Made by a program: the position numbers and the translations under genes. Positions 11,291-23,579 of a stretch of DNA of 64,000 nt are shown here, piece after piece (position 1 is the stretch's first letter; every line of letters starts with the position of its first letter). The notes below the pieces were generated by a model, which was given only the letters and a program-made list of their open reading frames with translations, was not told the origin of the DNA and ran no database searches. The stretch is from Phytophthora quininea (Eukaryota > Oomycota > Peronosporomycetes > Peronosporales > Peronosporaceae): assembly GCA_011947345.1 (NCBI GenBank), contig JAAVTG010000697.1, forward strand, positions 310,001 through 374,000. Reading direction: 5' to 3'.

Positions 11291-13035
11291 TGTTTCTGAT
11301 GCGCCCTGCCCTGCCGAAAATCTGGAAAACCGCTTCACGACACACCTCAACCGGGTTTTCCTTGTAGTTGTCCCGCGAATGGAATCGTTCGTGCTTTTCG
11401 GGGCACGCGACGAGGAGGTCGACGTTGAAGGATGGGTGCACCCGCTTAAATCGTTTGGAAAGCTTCAGCCTTGCCACATTCTCATTTACTATGTATGCTG
11501 TCGGAAATGGTCCAACAAAGCGAGTTGATAACTTCGCTTTCGTCAACTCAGTGTTGCGTGAGACGTGTCGGAACGACAAATTTTTCGTCTTCAACAGTAC
11601 AAGGTCACCACACTTGAAATCAACTTCTGCACGCCGTTTATCGTAATATTGCTTTTGCTTTGCATCCAATAGAGCTTATTGTGCTTGCTCAGCAAATTGT
11701 TGTGCAAACTCTGCCTTTGTGCGCAGTAATCTTGATACAGCACTACTCGCCTCAGAACTACGTGGATGGCGAGCAACACGACTGCAGTTGGTCTCGAAAG
11801 ATGCGAGACCAGTGAAAGCACTAACCAGCGTTGCGAGAGCGAATTCAATCGTTCCAAGCAGGTCAGACCATTCAGAACCATGCATACTGGTCATGCACCG
11901 TAGGGAATCTCCTAAAGCCCTGTTCTGCTTTTCCACGTGTCCGTCGGCTTAGGCGCGGTGGGCCATCATCATGGGCAACTTGACGCCCATGATCTTCATC
12001 CACCCCTGCCAGAAAGCGGCCGTGAAACGAGGGTCGTGATCGCTCACAATTTCTTGTAAGAGTCCGTGATGGCGCACTTCGAAATCGGCAGTCCAGTCAC
12101 GTAGTCAACTCTGAGATGTTTCCACTTCTAGTGGAATCAGCTTGCCTTTCTTCCCTGAACTCGAAACTTTAAACTTGCTGCACGCCAAGCAGCTCTGCAC
12201 GTAGTCGTTCACATTCACGCTCATCTCCTTCCAGTAGTACCACTGAAACATCTTGGCTAGCGTTCGAGGTACTCCTGGGTGGGCAGCACTGTCATGAAAC
12301 TCGGCACTTTCGTGCGAAGCTCGTAGTCATTTGGGACACAGATTGTGTTCACAGCGTCTACGGTCTGGCGGTAAACAATTCCATCTTTCGGTAGTTGACA
12401 CCTTCGTTGACGGCATGAAAATTGTCGGTAAATACAACAGCGAATTCATTGTCGCGAAGGTAACCGGCGACGAACCGCGAGCGCATGTCTTTGGACAGTG
12501 CCACCGTTGTTACATAGCGCGCTGCACTGGTCACGCTCAGCTTGAGGTGCTGTTGATCCATGACTGGGCGAGCTCAATCAGTACCCACCCTCCGTTGCTA
12601 GTCATCCGGCAAAAGATGCGAGTCGTAGAAGTTTCGTGATGCGAGTTCATCATCAGGCGTTGGTGATCAGCAATCAGCTGCTGTGCATGGCAACAAGTGT
12701 CAGAGTACGAGTAAATATTTACCACGCTTACGTAAAGGTCCTGATCGCTGCGACTCGAAATGCTTTCCCACTCATCTGGGGAAATTGCCTCCTCTGGATT
12801 CTCGCTCCCATCGTCGTCATCTTGTACACGCCGAAATAAAGCGTCTGTAACTACATTCTGGACACATTTGACATGGTGCAGCTCAAAGTCAAATTGCGAG
12901 AAAAATCAAGCCACCTCGCCAATTTGGCCGACACGCAAGGATGGTGGAGAAACCAGCGGTACGAATCATTATCTGCGTAACCAAGAAAGTGTCTGCCGTG
13001 CAAGTAGTGTCTCCACTTCGCCACACTTGCTCGAG
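11291..13035 (-). pseudogene. Gypsy relic B: RNase H end, integrase, GPY/F
   Basis: Minus-strand fragments in shifting frames. RNase H end: KWRHYLHGRHFLGYADNDSY and FFSQFDFELHHVK. Integrase: HHCC-like FHDSAAHPGVPR and CLACSKF near 12200, DDE core with VSDHDPRF near 12030 and VEKQNRALGDSL near 11930. C-terminal GPY/F-type block: CGDLVLLKTKN and FVGPF near 11600-11520. Several stops and shifts, no LTRs found. A different lineage from A. RT and everything upstream is absent, with the opposite-strand B' protease starting immediately next to it. Confidence 0.75.
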
Positions 13036-13059
13036 TGTGAAGACCCCGAGACCAGCCAT

Positions 13060-13851
13060 CGGGGTCAATGTGCACGTCGAGACCGTCGAAGACTGTCCAG
13101 CGGAAGTACCCATGGAGACCAAAGATAACTGTTTGGCCCGTGTGGAGAATGTTGTGGATCTGCATCACGTCTTTCTTGACTCTGGAGTGGATGTTAATGT
13201 GGTGAGCCGAGGATTGATCACGCAGCTGCAAGCACGGGGTGTCGCTCTGCATATGGAGAAGCGCCCGTCTCACAACCTTGCTACGTTTGACGAGAGAGCA
13301 TTCGAAGTACCTGAGATGGTGTTCCTTGACACAATTCAGATTCACATGACAGCAGGACCTTTGCTCTTGCGCCATACACCCGCGTGGATATTCGAGCAGG
13401 AAGTGGGCAATATGATCTTGATCTTATCTCGACCGGTTATGGAGCGCTTGGGATATTCGGTTGATGCCATTCTGGCCCGTGCTTGTAATGAACGACAAGA
13501 ATGAGATTTGCAAGATGTCGTGGTGTCACCGCCCGAGAGCTCGACAACCAGCCATGTTCAACTCATTAGTGATATCGCTTTGCAAGACCTTGATCCGGAG
13601 TTGCGAGCTGCTACACCCGCACCCGAGCCGTCAAATGCTAATTCTATGATTGATGAGATATTGGCGGAGCGTGAGAAAGCTGTAGCTAATGTATTAGATG
13701 CTAACCTTGTGAGTCGACTGCAGGAGCTTTCGCAGGACTATCGTGACGTCTTTCGCATATTTTTGGACAATACCCCCCAGCGCATATGAAGTTTTTAGAC
13801 GAACACATTCAAGAACCACTGGACAGTGGCCTTGCTTCCATTAATCCAGCT
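13060..13851 (+). pseudogene. Gypsy B' protease and pre-RT region (5' half)
   Basis: Aspartic protease: VFLDSGVDVNVVSRGL, then LLRHTPAWIFEQEVGNMI and LSRPVMERLGYSVDA, followed by a linker (MIDEILAEREKAVANVLD, LSQDYRDVFR) and the start of RT (KFLDEHIQEPLDSGLASINP). Active-site Ala is replaced by Val (DSGV). The RT reading stops at 13851 exactly where DIRS-like sequence begins and resumes at 19670 (SRWTSPLRIVAK), so one old Gypsy pol was split by the later insertion. Confidence 0.8.
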
Positions 13852-13890
13852 TTCCTCGTACACTTCGTTTTGGGGACAAATATAATTTCA

Positions 13891-13980
13891 TTCAATAAGA
13901 GCTTGCAGAACTAACTTCAGCTTCGATTGTTGGATCTAGTTGAGCCCCATATGGAAGTAGTTCTGCAAGCTCCTATTGAA
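13891..13980. repeat. Inverted repeat near the DIRS 3' end
   Basis: Two 23-base arms (13891-13913 and 13958-13980) are complementary with one mismatch, separated by 44 bases. The second arm overlaps the end of the recombinase reading frame. DIRS elements carry inverted or split terminal repeats used in circular-intermediate recombination, so this may be part of that structure. No matching arm was seen at the other end. Confidence 0.6.
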
Positions 13981-15044
13981 GGTGCTGCATCCGCTTTTGC
14001 CCTGACACGATCTTTGCAGCGAGGCCGTCGACAGACTCCTTGCATAGTCTTGTATACTGCTTGAATGTCTCGGAGGCCCAGCGGCCGTGGAATTGAATCG
14101 TGAGCGCGTCAACACCAGTTCGGTACGTATACGTCGCTCCTCCCGCGCGCAGCGAGTCAGCGCTAAACGAGCTGGGATCCTCCCCAGACGGCCGGTCGCC
14201 CGACGTATAATCTCTGTGATTGCCTCCCCGGAGATGCAGTCCAGTTGTCCGTTCTCGTTCAGAAACACCGCTGCCGGAATCTCGACTGGGAGATGCACTC
14301 GCGCCTTGAGGATGCAGAGAGCTCCGAAGACGGGGCACAGGAATGGGTGACCTGAACGATTCAGCACCCGTTTCGTTGGCGTGCCTTGTTTGTTCGTTTA
14401 GACCCGACGAGGCGGATGTGCACTGCGGCTGCGTGACGAACAGCTTGCGTGACTGAGCCGGATGTGTCCGTCACCGCGAAATCTGAGGCCTTGAGAGCAA
14501 ACCACGCGAATTTCTTCCCTTTGACACGATCTCCGAACGCCGCAAGAGGAAGAAGAAAGCCAGATACAACACCCCCATAGAGCTTGGTCAGACAGGGACG
14601 ACAGGTCGAGGAGTCCAAAGCACGCCTCTAGTAACTCCAATGATACCGGGGCCTTGTGGCGTGCCGGACTGTCGAGACGAGAGATGCCTTTGAGGACCAT
14701 GCGAACTTGTGGGTGGCTGCTAGGAAATGGGAGCCCTGCCGCGTGGAAGAATTGAAGAACCCCTTGTAGCGCGGCGGCAATAGTCGAGCCGCGGACGCGT
14801 CTCCCCGAGCCATAACCAACTTGAAACCCGTGGATGATAAACGAGGAGATAGCGTGAACCTGGGCGTTCTTCGTGAGGCCGAGCAAGGCGGGATGGATGC
14901 CGTGGATGGCGCCCAGGAATGCCACGCCCTCAGGGACCGGAGGTACTTCGAACGGGTCGAGTCGGCGACAGAGTGTGTTCGGAGATAGTACGCCAAATCG
15001 TCTCCAGACTCTGGACATCCGCCGGTGGTGGCACCTGCGTCCAA
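13973..15044 (-). CDS. DIRS-like tyrosine recombinase
   Basis: Integrates the element through a circular intermediate. N-terminal core-binding part: LAYYLRTHSVADSTRSKYL. Middle: LLGLTKNAQVHAISS, SGRRVRGSTIAAALQG. Catalytic C-terminus at about 14220-14000: DSLRAGGATYTY, TIQFHGRWASETFKQYTRL, holding the expected Arg, His/Trp and nucleophilic Tyr. Three frames are needed (15044-14628, 15018-14398, 14338-13973), so as sequenced it is not one ORF. Confidence 0.82.
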
Positions 15045-15079
15045 CCCGACGTTAGCACACCAAACAGGTTAGTGTGAGC

Positions 15080-17350
15080 AGAGTTGCTGAGCGAACGCGA
15101 GCCTGCATCCGCGATCCGATTGTCGACGCCCGTGACGTGAGCGGCCGAGAAGCGGAGTCCGAGAGCGATTTCCCAGTGACAAAGCAACCTGATCACGGTC
15201 TGAGCTCTCCGGTTCCGGGAGCACAACTTGTTCTGCCACGACACGGCCGAAGTGTTGTCGATACGAAATTGTACGTGTATGGGGTCTGCCGTCGGCAAGG
15301 TGCCGCGGTTGGACCAGGAGTGTCCCCACGCTTGGACCGCGAATGCACACTGCAGCAGCTCGCGAAAGTCGATGTCGAAGCCCGTCGCAGAGTGCGTTTT
15401 CGTGCGTCGAATGAGGAGCTGTTCTGTTTCGGTGAAACGGTAGCGGAGGACGCAGCGGTCGGCCGCTACCAGGGCGCACAAACCCGTGTCCGAGGCATCC
15501 ATCTCCACCACGACGCCTGGGGAGGTGCCGAGCGGAAGTAAGAGAGCGGGACACCGTTGAGGGCGGGAGCCTGGAGGATGAAGGACCACCAACGCAGGTC
15601 TTGTTCCATTTCCGCGGACACCGGTACCCGTTGCCAACGCGTAAGGTGGCGCTCGTGTTGGCACAGGTGTTGGAGAAAGGGCGGGGCGGACGCACGTCGC
15701 GACGGGACGGAGACGACCGAGCAGGAACCGGTAGTCGGAGCGACGAAGGACATCCGTAGCGAGCGCGTGAGGACCCATGCGCGCGCCTTGTCAATTTTCC
15801 GGGACGGCATAGCGACGGAGCGGGCCGCGGTGTCGAAAATCAGGCCGAGCATTTACTGGCGCGAGCTCCAGTCTGTGAATTTCTCCTCGCTGACCGCGTC
15901 GTTGCCCAGAACTGTGACCATGGCGAGCCGTAAGGAGCGGTCGACTTCGGAGGAATTGTCGCCGACGTCAGCGGCGACGTTGATATGATCATCCACCCAG
16001 AAGTAGTTGAAGGGGGTCGAGGCTCGCAGGGCATTGGACGAGCACCCGTGGAGGTGAGCGATGGCACCACCCACAACACCGTAACTTGCTGGAAAACCGG
16101 ACCAGCCGAAAGCGGCCGCGGTGTCGATGACAAGGGCATTGTCGGCCTCGAGCCGGCCGCCAAAGAGGTACACACTCGCTGTGGGTGCACACGTTCCGGA
16201 AGGCCGAGGCCACGTCCCCAGCTTGGATGAGGATATCGGCGGAAGGGTGTTGTGATTGTTGGCGAAGAATTTCACGGGCTACGTATCACACGTCACAAAA
16301 GTGGGAGGGCGCAGGCTGGATACATCGGTGGCATCATTGACGGAAGCACCCTCGGGAAAGGATAGATCGTGGATCGCGCGACCAGATACCCGCGGGTCGA
16401 AATCGCCCTTGTCGACGGCGCCAATGGGACTCAGGCGAACTTCGGGCCAAAACTCGAGAATATCGACGTCGAGCACCAGGTAACGCCAGTGGTCCTGTTC
16501 CTTACGAATGTTACGCACAAGGACCGGGTAGCGCTCGTCCGCCGAGTTGCGGTCCGCCGGGTAAGTCCGCTACCGTGGAAACGGGCTGTGAAGGGGAACA
16601 CAGACACCGGACTCCGCTATCTCAAGGACAGCATCGCGGTGCGGGTAATCGCTGCAGGAAGCGCTTATTACCGCGGGCAAGATACGTTTGTTCGGCCGAT
16701 AGTCGTCGGCGGTTTGGCCACGCACGAGCTCGACAAACCGGGGTAGCGTGATCCGGGTACGCCGGACGAACTCGGATAGCGTGTGCTGGAGTGCCTTGTT
16801 AAGCGACGGAGCGCCCTTGACCATCGCCGGAGTTGGGGTCGGGAAGCGGAGACCGACCCGACTTAAGGCAGGGTTGAGGCCGCGCAACCGAATGCGGTCC
16901 CAGAGGTCGTCGCGGGCCGAAGCGTTCGCCGCAAAGACCGACACGTCCACAGCATGTGGCGCGGTTCGCCGGACGGCGGGATGGGGCTGGTGGCGGCAGC
17001 GGCAGGGAAGAACCGAATCCGGGCTGGATGGAGCTGGTCGACGGGCAAATGCGCGCCGGTGGCGCTTCGAGGGCGGCGGAGTGGTTGGATAGTCCGATCG
17101 CCGGTCGAGGTTCCGACGCGTTAGAAGGAGTACGCTGCGCACCCAGAGGTAGGGGTGTGCCGTGGGGCGACCCTGGCCGACAATGAACGTCATGGTACGG
17201 TTCGTGGAGAGCGCAAGGACCATGGGGTGCCTTGGCTGGGGTGGCGCACCAGCGTCAACGTCGGACGCAATGGGCGAGGACGGGCGCGGTGGCGAGGACG
17301 CCGGGAATGGCAGCGTGAGAGGCTCGTTAGCATCGCGAATAGTAACTGTA
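15080..17350 (-). CDS. DIRS-like reverse transcriptase and RNase H
   Basis: ORF2 N-terminus (LSEFVRRTRITLPRF) leads into RT: EVRLSPIGAVDKGD and GRAIHDLSFPEGASVND at about 16430-16330, then GWSGFPASYGVVGGAIAH and the catalytic FNYFWVDDHINV near 15990, where YxDD is WVDD. RNase H at about 15510-15080: VVEMDASDTGLCAL, FRELLQCAFAVQAWG, FRIDNTSAVSWQNK, HVTGVDNRIADAGSR. These are the DIRS-type versions of the domains. Frames change near 16520, 16275 and 15850. Confidence 0.85.
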
Positions 17351-17351
17351 T

Positions 17352-19494
17352 TTACGTTCGCTGTGCAAAGGAACCGAAGAGCCGACGAGCTAGCGGCACC
17401 TCGGCCTCCTCGGGCACGATCGCGGCGGCTGGGATGGCGCCGGTCCGGTCCGTAGTGACGATCAATAAAGTCTTGGAGCTCCCGCGGCAGGTGGCCGGCC
17501 CAGCGATGCGTGTGGTCGTGGTGCGCGCATCGGTCGGGGTTACCACCGTAGCACATGCCCCCAGCGAGAAACCGTAGGCAGGGCTCGCGGCCGTCGCGGT
17601 CACGCGGGATAAGTTGCCTGACCGAGTCGGGCATGATCGGGGTCCGCGTCGCAGGGCCACGGCGGAGTGGGGTCCGTCACGACGGCGGGTAGTCGCAGGG
17701 AGCGGTGGAGACGAGGGTGCCGCCGGAGACGCCGTGGCGATGCGCAGCGCGGGCCCATTTAGCACCGCCTGCCAGTTAGCGCTGTGGTAATCGACGGCGC
17801 GCACTGCTTCACAGAACCCGCGCCACCAGTGCGGTGAGTCGACGAGGAGGTGAGACAGCGCCATGCCGATGAACTGGTTGACGAAGAGGAGCGTGAGACG
17901 CACACGAGCTGGGTTGTTGCTGTCGCGCTCCATGTTCGCGGTGACGAAGCGCTTGACACGCGATAGCAGCCGGCGAACGTGGTCATACCATAGCGCGTCG
18001 TCCACCGAAATTAGGCCAAGCAGGTCCTCCTACATGGCACAGTCGGCTGTGGCCGCTGGCAGGGTCGCGCTCGAGCCAAAATCAGCGGCGAAATTGGCGT
18101 TGGACGAGCCTCGTTCGAGATCCTCCAGCTCCGCCTGCGGGCGGAAGTGCAACACGGTTAGCCCTCGGGAACCGAGGCGGCCACTATAAAGGGCCATAAG
18201 GACCGCCGGAGGCGTCGAACCGGACACACTCAAGCTCGCGCAGGTGGAGAACAAAGACATAGGCGACAACCACGTACCCGACGTCGTGTTCAGCTCGCGG
18301 AACATCCGGTTAGCAGCTAGTTGGTGACCAAGAGGCGGGTGGAACTCGCCCTTGACTCGCGTCCTTGGCATCTGAAAGCTCGAGCAGCGGAGCCCCGGAG
18401 CTCCGTAGGAGGGAAGTCGGCAACGCTACCAAGCGCGGGAAGAGTCCATGTGATGCAACCCGAGGCATGGAGACCCCGTCTAAAGCGCTTTCGGGGTGCG
18501 CGGGTTGGACCGGGGCGGCTGGGACGTCCACCGAGGGCGATACCGGGCGCAGAAGACCAGTATGAGACTGCACGTCCCGCTGCAGGCGCGTGACGAGGTC
18601 AAACAGCTGGTAAACCTTCACTTCCAGCGAGGCGCGCTGGGACGCAGCGCTAGCCGCAGGCGGCAGGGATGAGGAGGCGAAGGAGCGCGTGAACTCGCCC
18701 AGGTTAAAGCCTCCCGAGCGACGTGGACCCACCGGGGAGGGCAGTGGCACCGACGCCGGGGACGGCGATCTCCGCGCTCCACACGGGGGTCATGGCCTGC
18801 CCGCTGCACTGAGCGCCGCTCAGGATGACCCCAGGCTCGGGCTCGTAGGCGTCACCGCGCCGAGGAATCGGTGACTCGGTCGCTGCAGCGGATGGCACCG
18901 GCAGCGCCGGGTCAGCGCGCACGGACGGGAGTGGTGTGGTGGTCGCACATTGCGCCAGCACCGAGACCACAGGCGGTTCCGCCGCGGAGGGCGAGGGTCG
19001 AGCAACACCGGGACCTATGGGCGGGTCGGCAGGGGCGAGAACGTCGAAGCTGCTAGCGGAGGCGACGAGAGGATCGGGTGGGGCGGTAGTGGGTGCGTCG
19101 ACGACCACGGAGGGCGGCACAGCCGCCTTCCGCTTTTGGGCTTGGTGGTGACAGTCACGCTGCTGGCCGGCCCGACTCGCTTCGGTTGGCGGGAAGCCGC
19201 GCGCAGGACGCGTGCAGCCTGCTTGGCACGAAGCCTCGCACTTGTCCGCCCCGCGGAGTCGACAGCGGAAGTTGGCGACTCGGCGGCGGCGTCGGCATCC
19301 GAGACGCCATCCGCGTCGACCACGATGACGTCGCGCGCGGCAGTAGCGGGCGGATTCTGAGCGACCGGCGGGGTAGGCTGACCACCAGACGAGGCAGAGG
19401 CCGGGTCTCGCCTGGCTGAAGTAGAAGGTCCGCCCCCCGCACCGGAAACGGCAGACGGGACAGCTTGACGGATTGGGCTTGAGGCGCTTGACAT
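17352..19494 (-). CDS. DIRS-like Gag with CCCH-type zinc finger
   Basis: Starts at an ATG at 19494 (MSSASSPIRQAV). Long Ala/Pro/Ser-rich N-terminal part, then a short helical block (VYQLFDLVTRLQRDVQ), a structured core (YDHVRRLLSRVKRF, HWWRGFCEAVRAVDYHSAN) and a zinc-finger-like motif at about 17580-17514 (CLRFLAGGMCYGG, then CAHHDHTH). Order fits Gag-like ORF1 of DIRS elements. At least four frame changes and one in-frame stop (near 18030). ORF1 and ORF2 run into each other near 17400. Confidence 0.72.
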
Positions 19495-19669
19495 GTTGAC
19501 GGAACGGTGGCGCAGGGTTTGCTTGAGCTGTTGGCAGTCGCTCGAAAACTGAGCGCTCGCTGCCAGCCACCCGAGCTTGCGCGTTTTGGTTGGCGCTGGC
19601 TCGGTCTCCCGAGGATTTGTCAAACTCTGCCCGCGGAAACCCTTTTTCCTGCTGGGCAGGAAATGCGAC

Positions 19670-20937
19670 AGCCGCTGGACGTCTCCGCTAAGAATTGTGG
19701 CCAAGCGTGAGTTGTGGGCATGTCTCATAACGGTGGACACTCGCGCCGTCAACGAATGAACCGACCCCATTCCGTGGCCGATGCCAATACTGAAAGCTGT
19801 ACTCACTTTATTGGGAGGTTCCTCGTGCTACTTACTCTGGATTGGTTCCGCGGATACTGGCATCTTCCGCTGCATCTCGATAGGCAAGAGATGTTCTCGA
19901 TAAAGACGCCTCGGGGCATAATCACCCCCACTCGTGTGTTCATGGGTGGAACGGATTCTGTGGCATACTGCCAACACGTGATTGAAGAGCTATTTCTGCC
20001 TATACTACATTATGGCATCCTCGCCTGACTTGACAACATTTTGGGGTACGCGGCAGATCCAGTCAACCTGCTCGGGGTGCTTGAGCGCGTCCTTGCGGCG
20101 TGCCGGAGTTTCAGCCTGAAATTACACCCGGGCAAGTGCCATTTTTCGTTCGTGAGGCGCGTTGGTGCGGAAAGCTGGTGAGCGGGGCTGGGGTCAAACA
20201 CTGCCCATCTTGAGTTGAGGAGTCTGGTTGACATGCCCGAGCCCACCACTGCCGGCCAACTTCAACAGTTCATGTGAGCGGCCAATTGGATGCGCCAGAA
20301 CATTGCTTGTTACATCAAGCTGGCAGCAGCCTTGCTGGCAATTGTGGGTATGGCTGCCAAGCGTGTTGGTGGCAGGAAGATCCGGCAACTGAACCGAATC
20401 AAATTGTCCGAGCTGGGCTGGGGTCAAAAGCATGTGCAGGCGCTGCAAGATATAAAGGATGCCCTGCTTACTATGATGCCTCTGGCTTACCCTGGTGCGA
20501 CCAAGGCAGGCTCGTTGTTCACGGATGCGTCAAATAAGTTTTGGGCAGCTGTGTGCACTATCGTGGATGAAGAAGATCTCGGACAGCCCTTGGAGCAGCA
20601 AAACCATCGGCCTCTCGCTATTCTAAGTGGCCGATTCACTGGTGTACAATTGAGGTGGCCTACGATTGAAATGGAGGCTTTTACCATCGTCGAGACAGTC
20701 AGATGATTGGAGTATCTCTTGTTACGCCTTGGAGGGTTTCACCTCATTACCGACCATCGTAACTTCGTCTGCATGTTCAATCCTACTGCTCACGATAGTG
20801 CCATGCAACGCTATCAGGCAGACAAGCTCAAGAGATGGGCCATGACGATGACTTCTAATCGCTATGTCATTGAGCACGTTCGCGGTGATGAGAACGTCTG
20901 GGCAGATATGCTAGTGAAGACACGCCCAGAATAGCGC
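19670..20937 (+). pseudogene. Gypsy B' reverse transcriptase and RNase H (3' half)
   Basis: Continuation of the pol at 13060-13851: SRWTSPLRIVAK, LITVDTRAVNERTDPIPWPM, LDWFRGYWHLPLH, TPTRVFMGGTDSVAYCQ; the YxDD position reads LDNILGY with a TGA just before it (expected Trp). RNase H: GSLFTDASNKFWAAV, WPTIEMEAF, LITDHRNF, HVRGDENVWADMLV. Four in-frame stops, otherwise long open sequence, so decay is moderate. Confidence 0.85.
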
Positions 20938-22125
20938 GAATCAAGCAGCGCTGGCGAGATCTGGATAGTATATTGGCCAGATCCACCTACGGCCCAGACC
21001 CACCAGTATCAAGTTCAAATCCGAGGTCTACTGGAGTTACTACTTAGCCAAGACGACTGATTGACCCGGAACCCCTCAAGACCTCGCTATTGGAAGCGTT
21101 CAAGCACGGAAAAGAACCCCTATTCTGCGCCCTGAGCGTCCGCGGCTCATGTAAAATGCGAAGTGATTGAAGTTTAAAACAAGTTGGGCTGTGTCTCGAC
21201 GTCACTATAGCACAATATGATTCTTCTGCATATTGGCAGCTTGCACAGCTTGCCACCTCTAATCCTGCTGCACGACTGGGATACAGGAGTTTGCCTGCTC
21301 CAAGTCAGGTACGACTCGTATCCCTGGCAACCCAGACACAGATGCCCATCATCTGGGGGTGTCATTACCGGCGCTCCCGGCCAGAACAACCCCCTAACAC
21401 ACCCGTCAAGGCAACCCCACCTGGATCCAGGATCCAGAGGACAGAACCAGATCTAACAAACCATCCTCGACACAGGGTGAAGATTCCCGCGGCGTCAACT
21501 TTCCTATGTCTCGCCAATACAGTTCTCCCTGATAGATCAAGCATCCTCGAAGCGCCTGAAGAGCAGATTCAGCCCGCCGACGGGTACAAAAGGTGAACAT
21601 AACTTCAGCATATCGGAGTACACCCTCCATCAGTCGGTGTCTGGGCGCAGCAGAAGCGGATTTTTGGTAAATCCCGCTACACCACAGGTTCTCGACAAAG
21701 AAGAAGACGATGGCATGCGCGTTGTAGAGAAGCTGCTGGCAAAACGCCAAATCAACCGAAAACGGAATATCTCGTGCAGTGGCTTGGCGAGCCGCTGCCC
21801 GAGTCTACGTGGGAATTGGAGAAGAGCCGCAAGCACGCCGTCCGTTGTCGTCGCCTAGTCAAAGAGCTGCGGGAACAGCAACGGGCCAAGCGCACAATAT
21901 CGCGTGGAAGATTGTCAGCTACTGTCGACGGACGCCAACCCACGAAGCCACACAGGAAAGCGACAACCCGTGGGGTCAACTCGCAGTGCACTAAATACTA
22001 TGAAAGCACCTCAACAACAGTAATCTCCAGCAGCAAGGAGTATCAGTGCGTGAACACGGTGTAGTTACCTAGAGCGAGGTACGAGGGCCTTCATAGCAAC
22101 TAAACCTACAAAAATATATTCAATC
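20938..22125 (+). pseudogene. Gypsy B' 3' remnant with chromodomain
   Basis: Integrase is not recognisable here and seems deleted. At about 21690-21880, across one frame change, there is a chromodomain (VVEKLLAKRQINRK, then QWLGEPLPESTWELEKSRKH) followed by a basic tail ending near 22064. The stretch 20938-21640 has open reading (21291-21596) but nothing I can name. The segment ends at the A insertion site, whose left target copy CAATC is 22121-22125. Confidence 0.6.
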
Positions 22126-22495
22126 TGTAACGGGGTTACACGAAAGTCACGCCCGTGCGTTGACTTTAGAGGTTGCACAAAACTCTTAACTGTGTGTAGA
22201 GTTTTGACTCTGTAGCCATTGGCTCTCCACCACTCATTTACATATTCTTAGATTAACTATGCTATATAGTTTAGTCTATACATTTATAAGCAAGGTCAGA
22301 TAACAATTCAATTCAGTTCTATTTTGCAGTTAATCTGTGTAGTCCTTGTTTTAAGGGACACTGACTCTGCGAGTCCTACTTACGGGACTGTACTTGGTTC
22401 TTGTATAGAACCGAAGGCGGGACGCCTAAAGAGACAGACTCGGGGAGTCCTATGTCTTCCTCTGTGCACGTGCACTGCTACGCAGCTCCGCTGCA
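22126..22495 (+). repeat. 5' LTR of element A
   Basis: 370 bp, TGTAACGGGGTTACA to CCGCTGCA. Very similar to the 3' LTR at 30252-30619 over the first 300 bases, but a patch near the end (GGCGGGACGCCTAAAGAGAC here) differs and instead matches the solo LTR at 59881-60227. Confidence 0.93.
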
Positions 22496-22497
22496 CC

Positions 22498-22515
22498 TGG
22501 TACCACTCGAAGTCA
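22498..22515 (+). other. Putative primer binding site of A
   Basis: Starts TGGTACCACTCGAAGTC two bases after the LTR. TGG pairs with the CCA end of a tRNA, the usual minus-strand primer. Identity of the tRNA not determined. Confidence 0.55.
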
Positions 22516-22636
22516 ATCCGACTCCTGAGTCGTCGAGTGAACCTCTGTGAGGATGGAGCAAGTAGCGTTTGCGCACTTGACTCCCAGTTAGCAGGACACG
22601 CTTAATAAGCTTGCGTCCTTGCTGGGCCCTGAGGGC

Positions 22637-23560
22637 ATGGCGCTCCTTGCCTCGCAAGGGCCTGACGCCGTGACGGCGCGCCTTGAGGCGTTCTCGAAGT
22701 ACGAGAGTGCTATGCTGGAGCATATCCAACAGCGTGTCGCTGCTGCAGCGCTCCCTTAGCGGGCGAAGCCGCTCTCCGTGAGCGTGAAGACCTTCTCGGG
22801 GAAGAAGGGGAGAACCTCCTTTTGTGGACCAGAGAGGTCGAGATGGCCACGCTCCAACTGGAGAACCAGCGCGTGGCGCTTGCGATCTCTAATTTCGAAG
22901 GGCGAGCGAGAGAATGGGCCTTGACGTCGGGGACGTCGGTCGAAGAGGCCTTCCCGACCTGGAAGGAGCTGAAAGGGAAGCTCATGCAGGTGTTCTCCCC
23001 GCCTAACCAGGCGTATCGCGTGAGGTCACGCTTCCTTGCCATCCGCCAGGGTAAGAAGGACTTGGTGGACTATGTCCAAGAGCTACGAACGCTCATCGCA
23101 GGCATGGCTGCCGACCCTCTACCCGAGGTGGTCACTGTGACCGTCTTCATGGAAGGACTCCGAGCTGGAGTGGCTCGCACGGAAGTATTCCGTCAGAGCC
23201 CGGCCGACTTTGAGAAGGCCGTCAGTGTGGCATTGAATGCCGAGTTCAACTTTAAGTTGTCTCGGGTCGGTGCCAACACCATCTCTTCCGGATCGAATGG
23301 TCCTGAGCCCATGGACCTCAGCTATGCTGAGGATGCAGCCGAGGAGCTCAGAGCTGCTGAGCAGCGAGCAGGCATCCGGCGATGCTCTATGTGTGCGGGA
23401 GCGCCCGCCACTTGAGGCCGACATGTCCTCTGCGCAAGCAGTGCTCCGGCCAGCTCGGCCGCACCTCTGCCGAGAGCCAAACAGGCTCGGTGCAGGGAAA
23501 CGCCGGCTCCCAGTAGGCGCGGGGCGGCTTACTGGGGAAGAACTGAGTTCTGTTGTGCCT
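22637..23560 (+). CDS. Element A Gag
   Basis: Capsid precursor. ATG at 22637 (MALLASQGPDAVTARLEAFS), a TAG after 40 codons, a frame change at a G run near 22808, then the capsid-type region (ENLLLWTREVEMATLQLENQ, FLAIRQGKKDLVDYVQELR, FMEGLRAGVARTEVF). The CCHC zinc knuckle (CYVCGSARHLRPTC) is present at about 23383-23425 but only in the frame reached after one extra base near 23385; as sequenced the ORF stops at 23415. Confidence 0.8.
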
Positions 23561-23579
23561 GTGTGAAGTGAGAGGCAGC

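Larger units (their letters stand above)
13852..19669 (-). mobile_element. DIRS-like tyrosine-recombinase retrotransposon
   Basis: 5.8-kb minus-strand element with Gag, RT, RNase H and tyrosine recombinase, and no DDE integrase, protease or LTR. Boundaries are inferred from the interrupted Gypsy B' protein: NPA ends at 13851 and SRW begins at 19670, with no duplicated target bases, as known for DIRS elements, which recombine rather than cut and paste. Multiple frame changes and at least one stop indicate a defective or indel-laden copy. I found no adenine-methyltransferase domain between RNase H and the recombinase, unlike DIRS1 itself. Confidence 0.88.
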
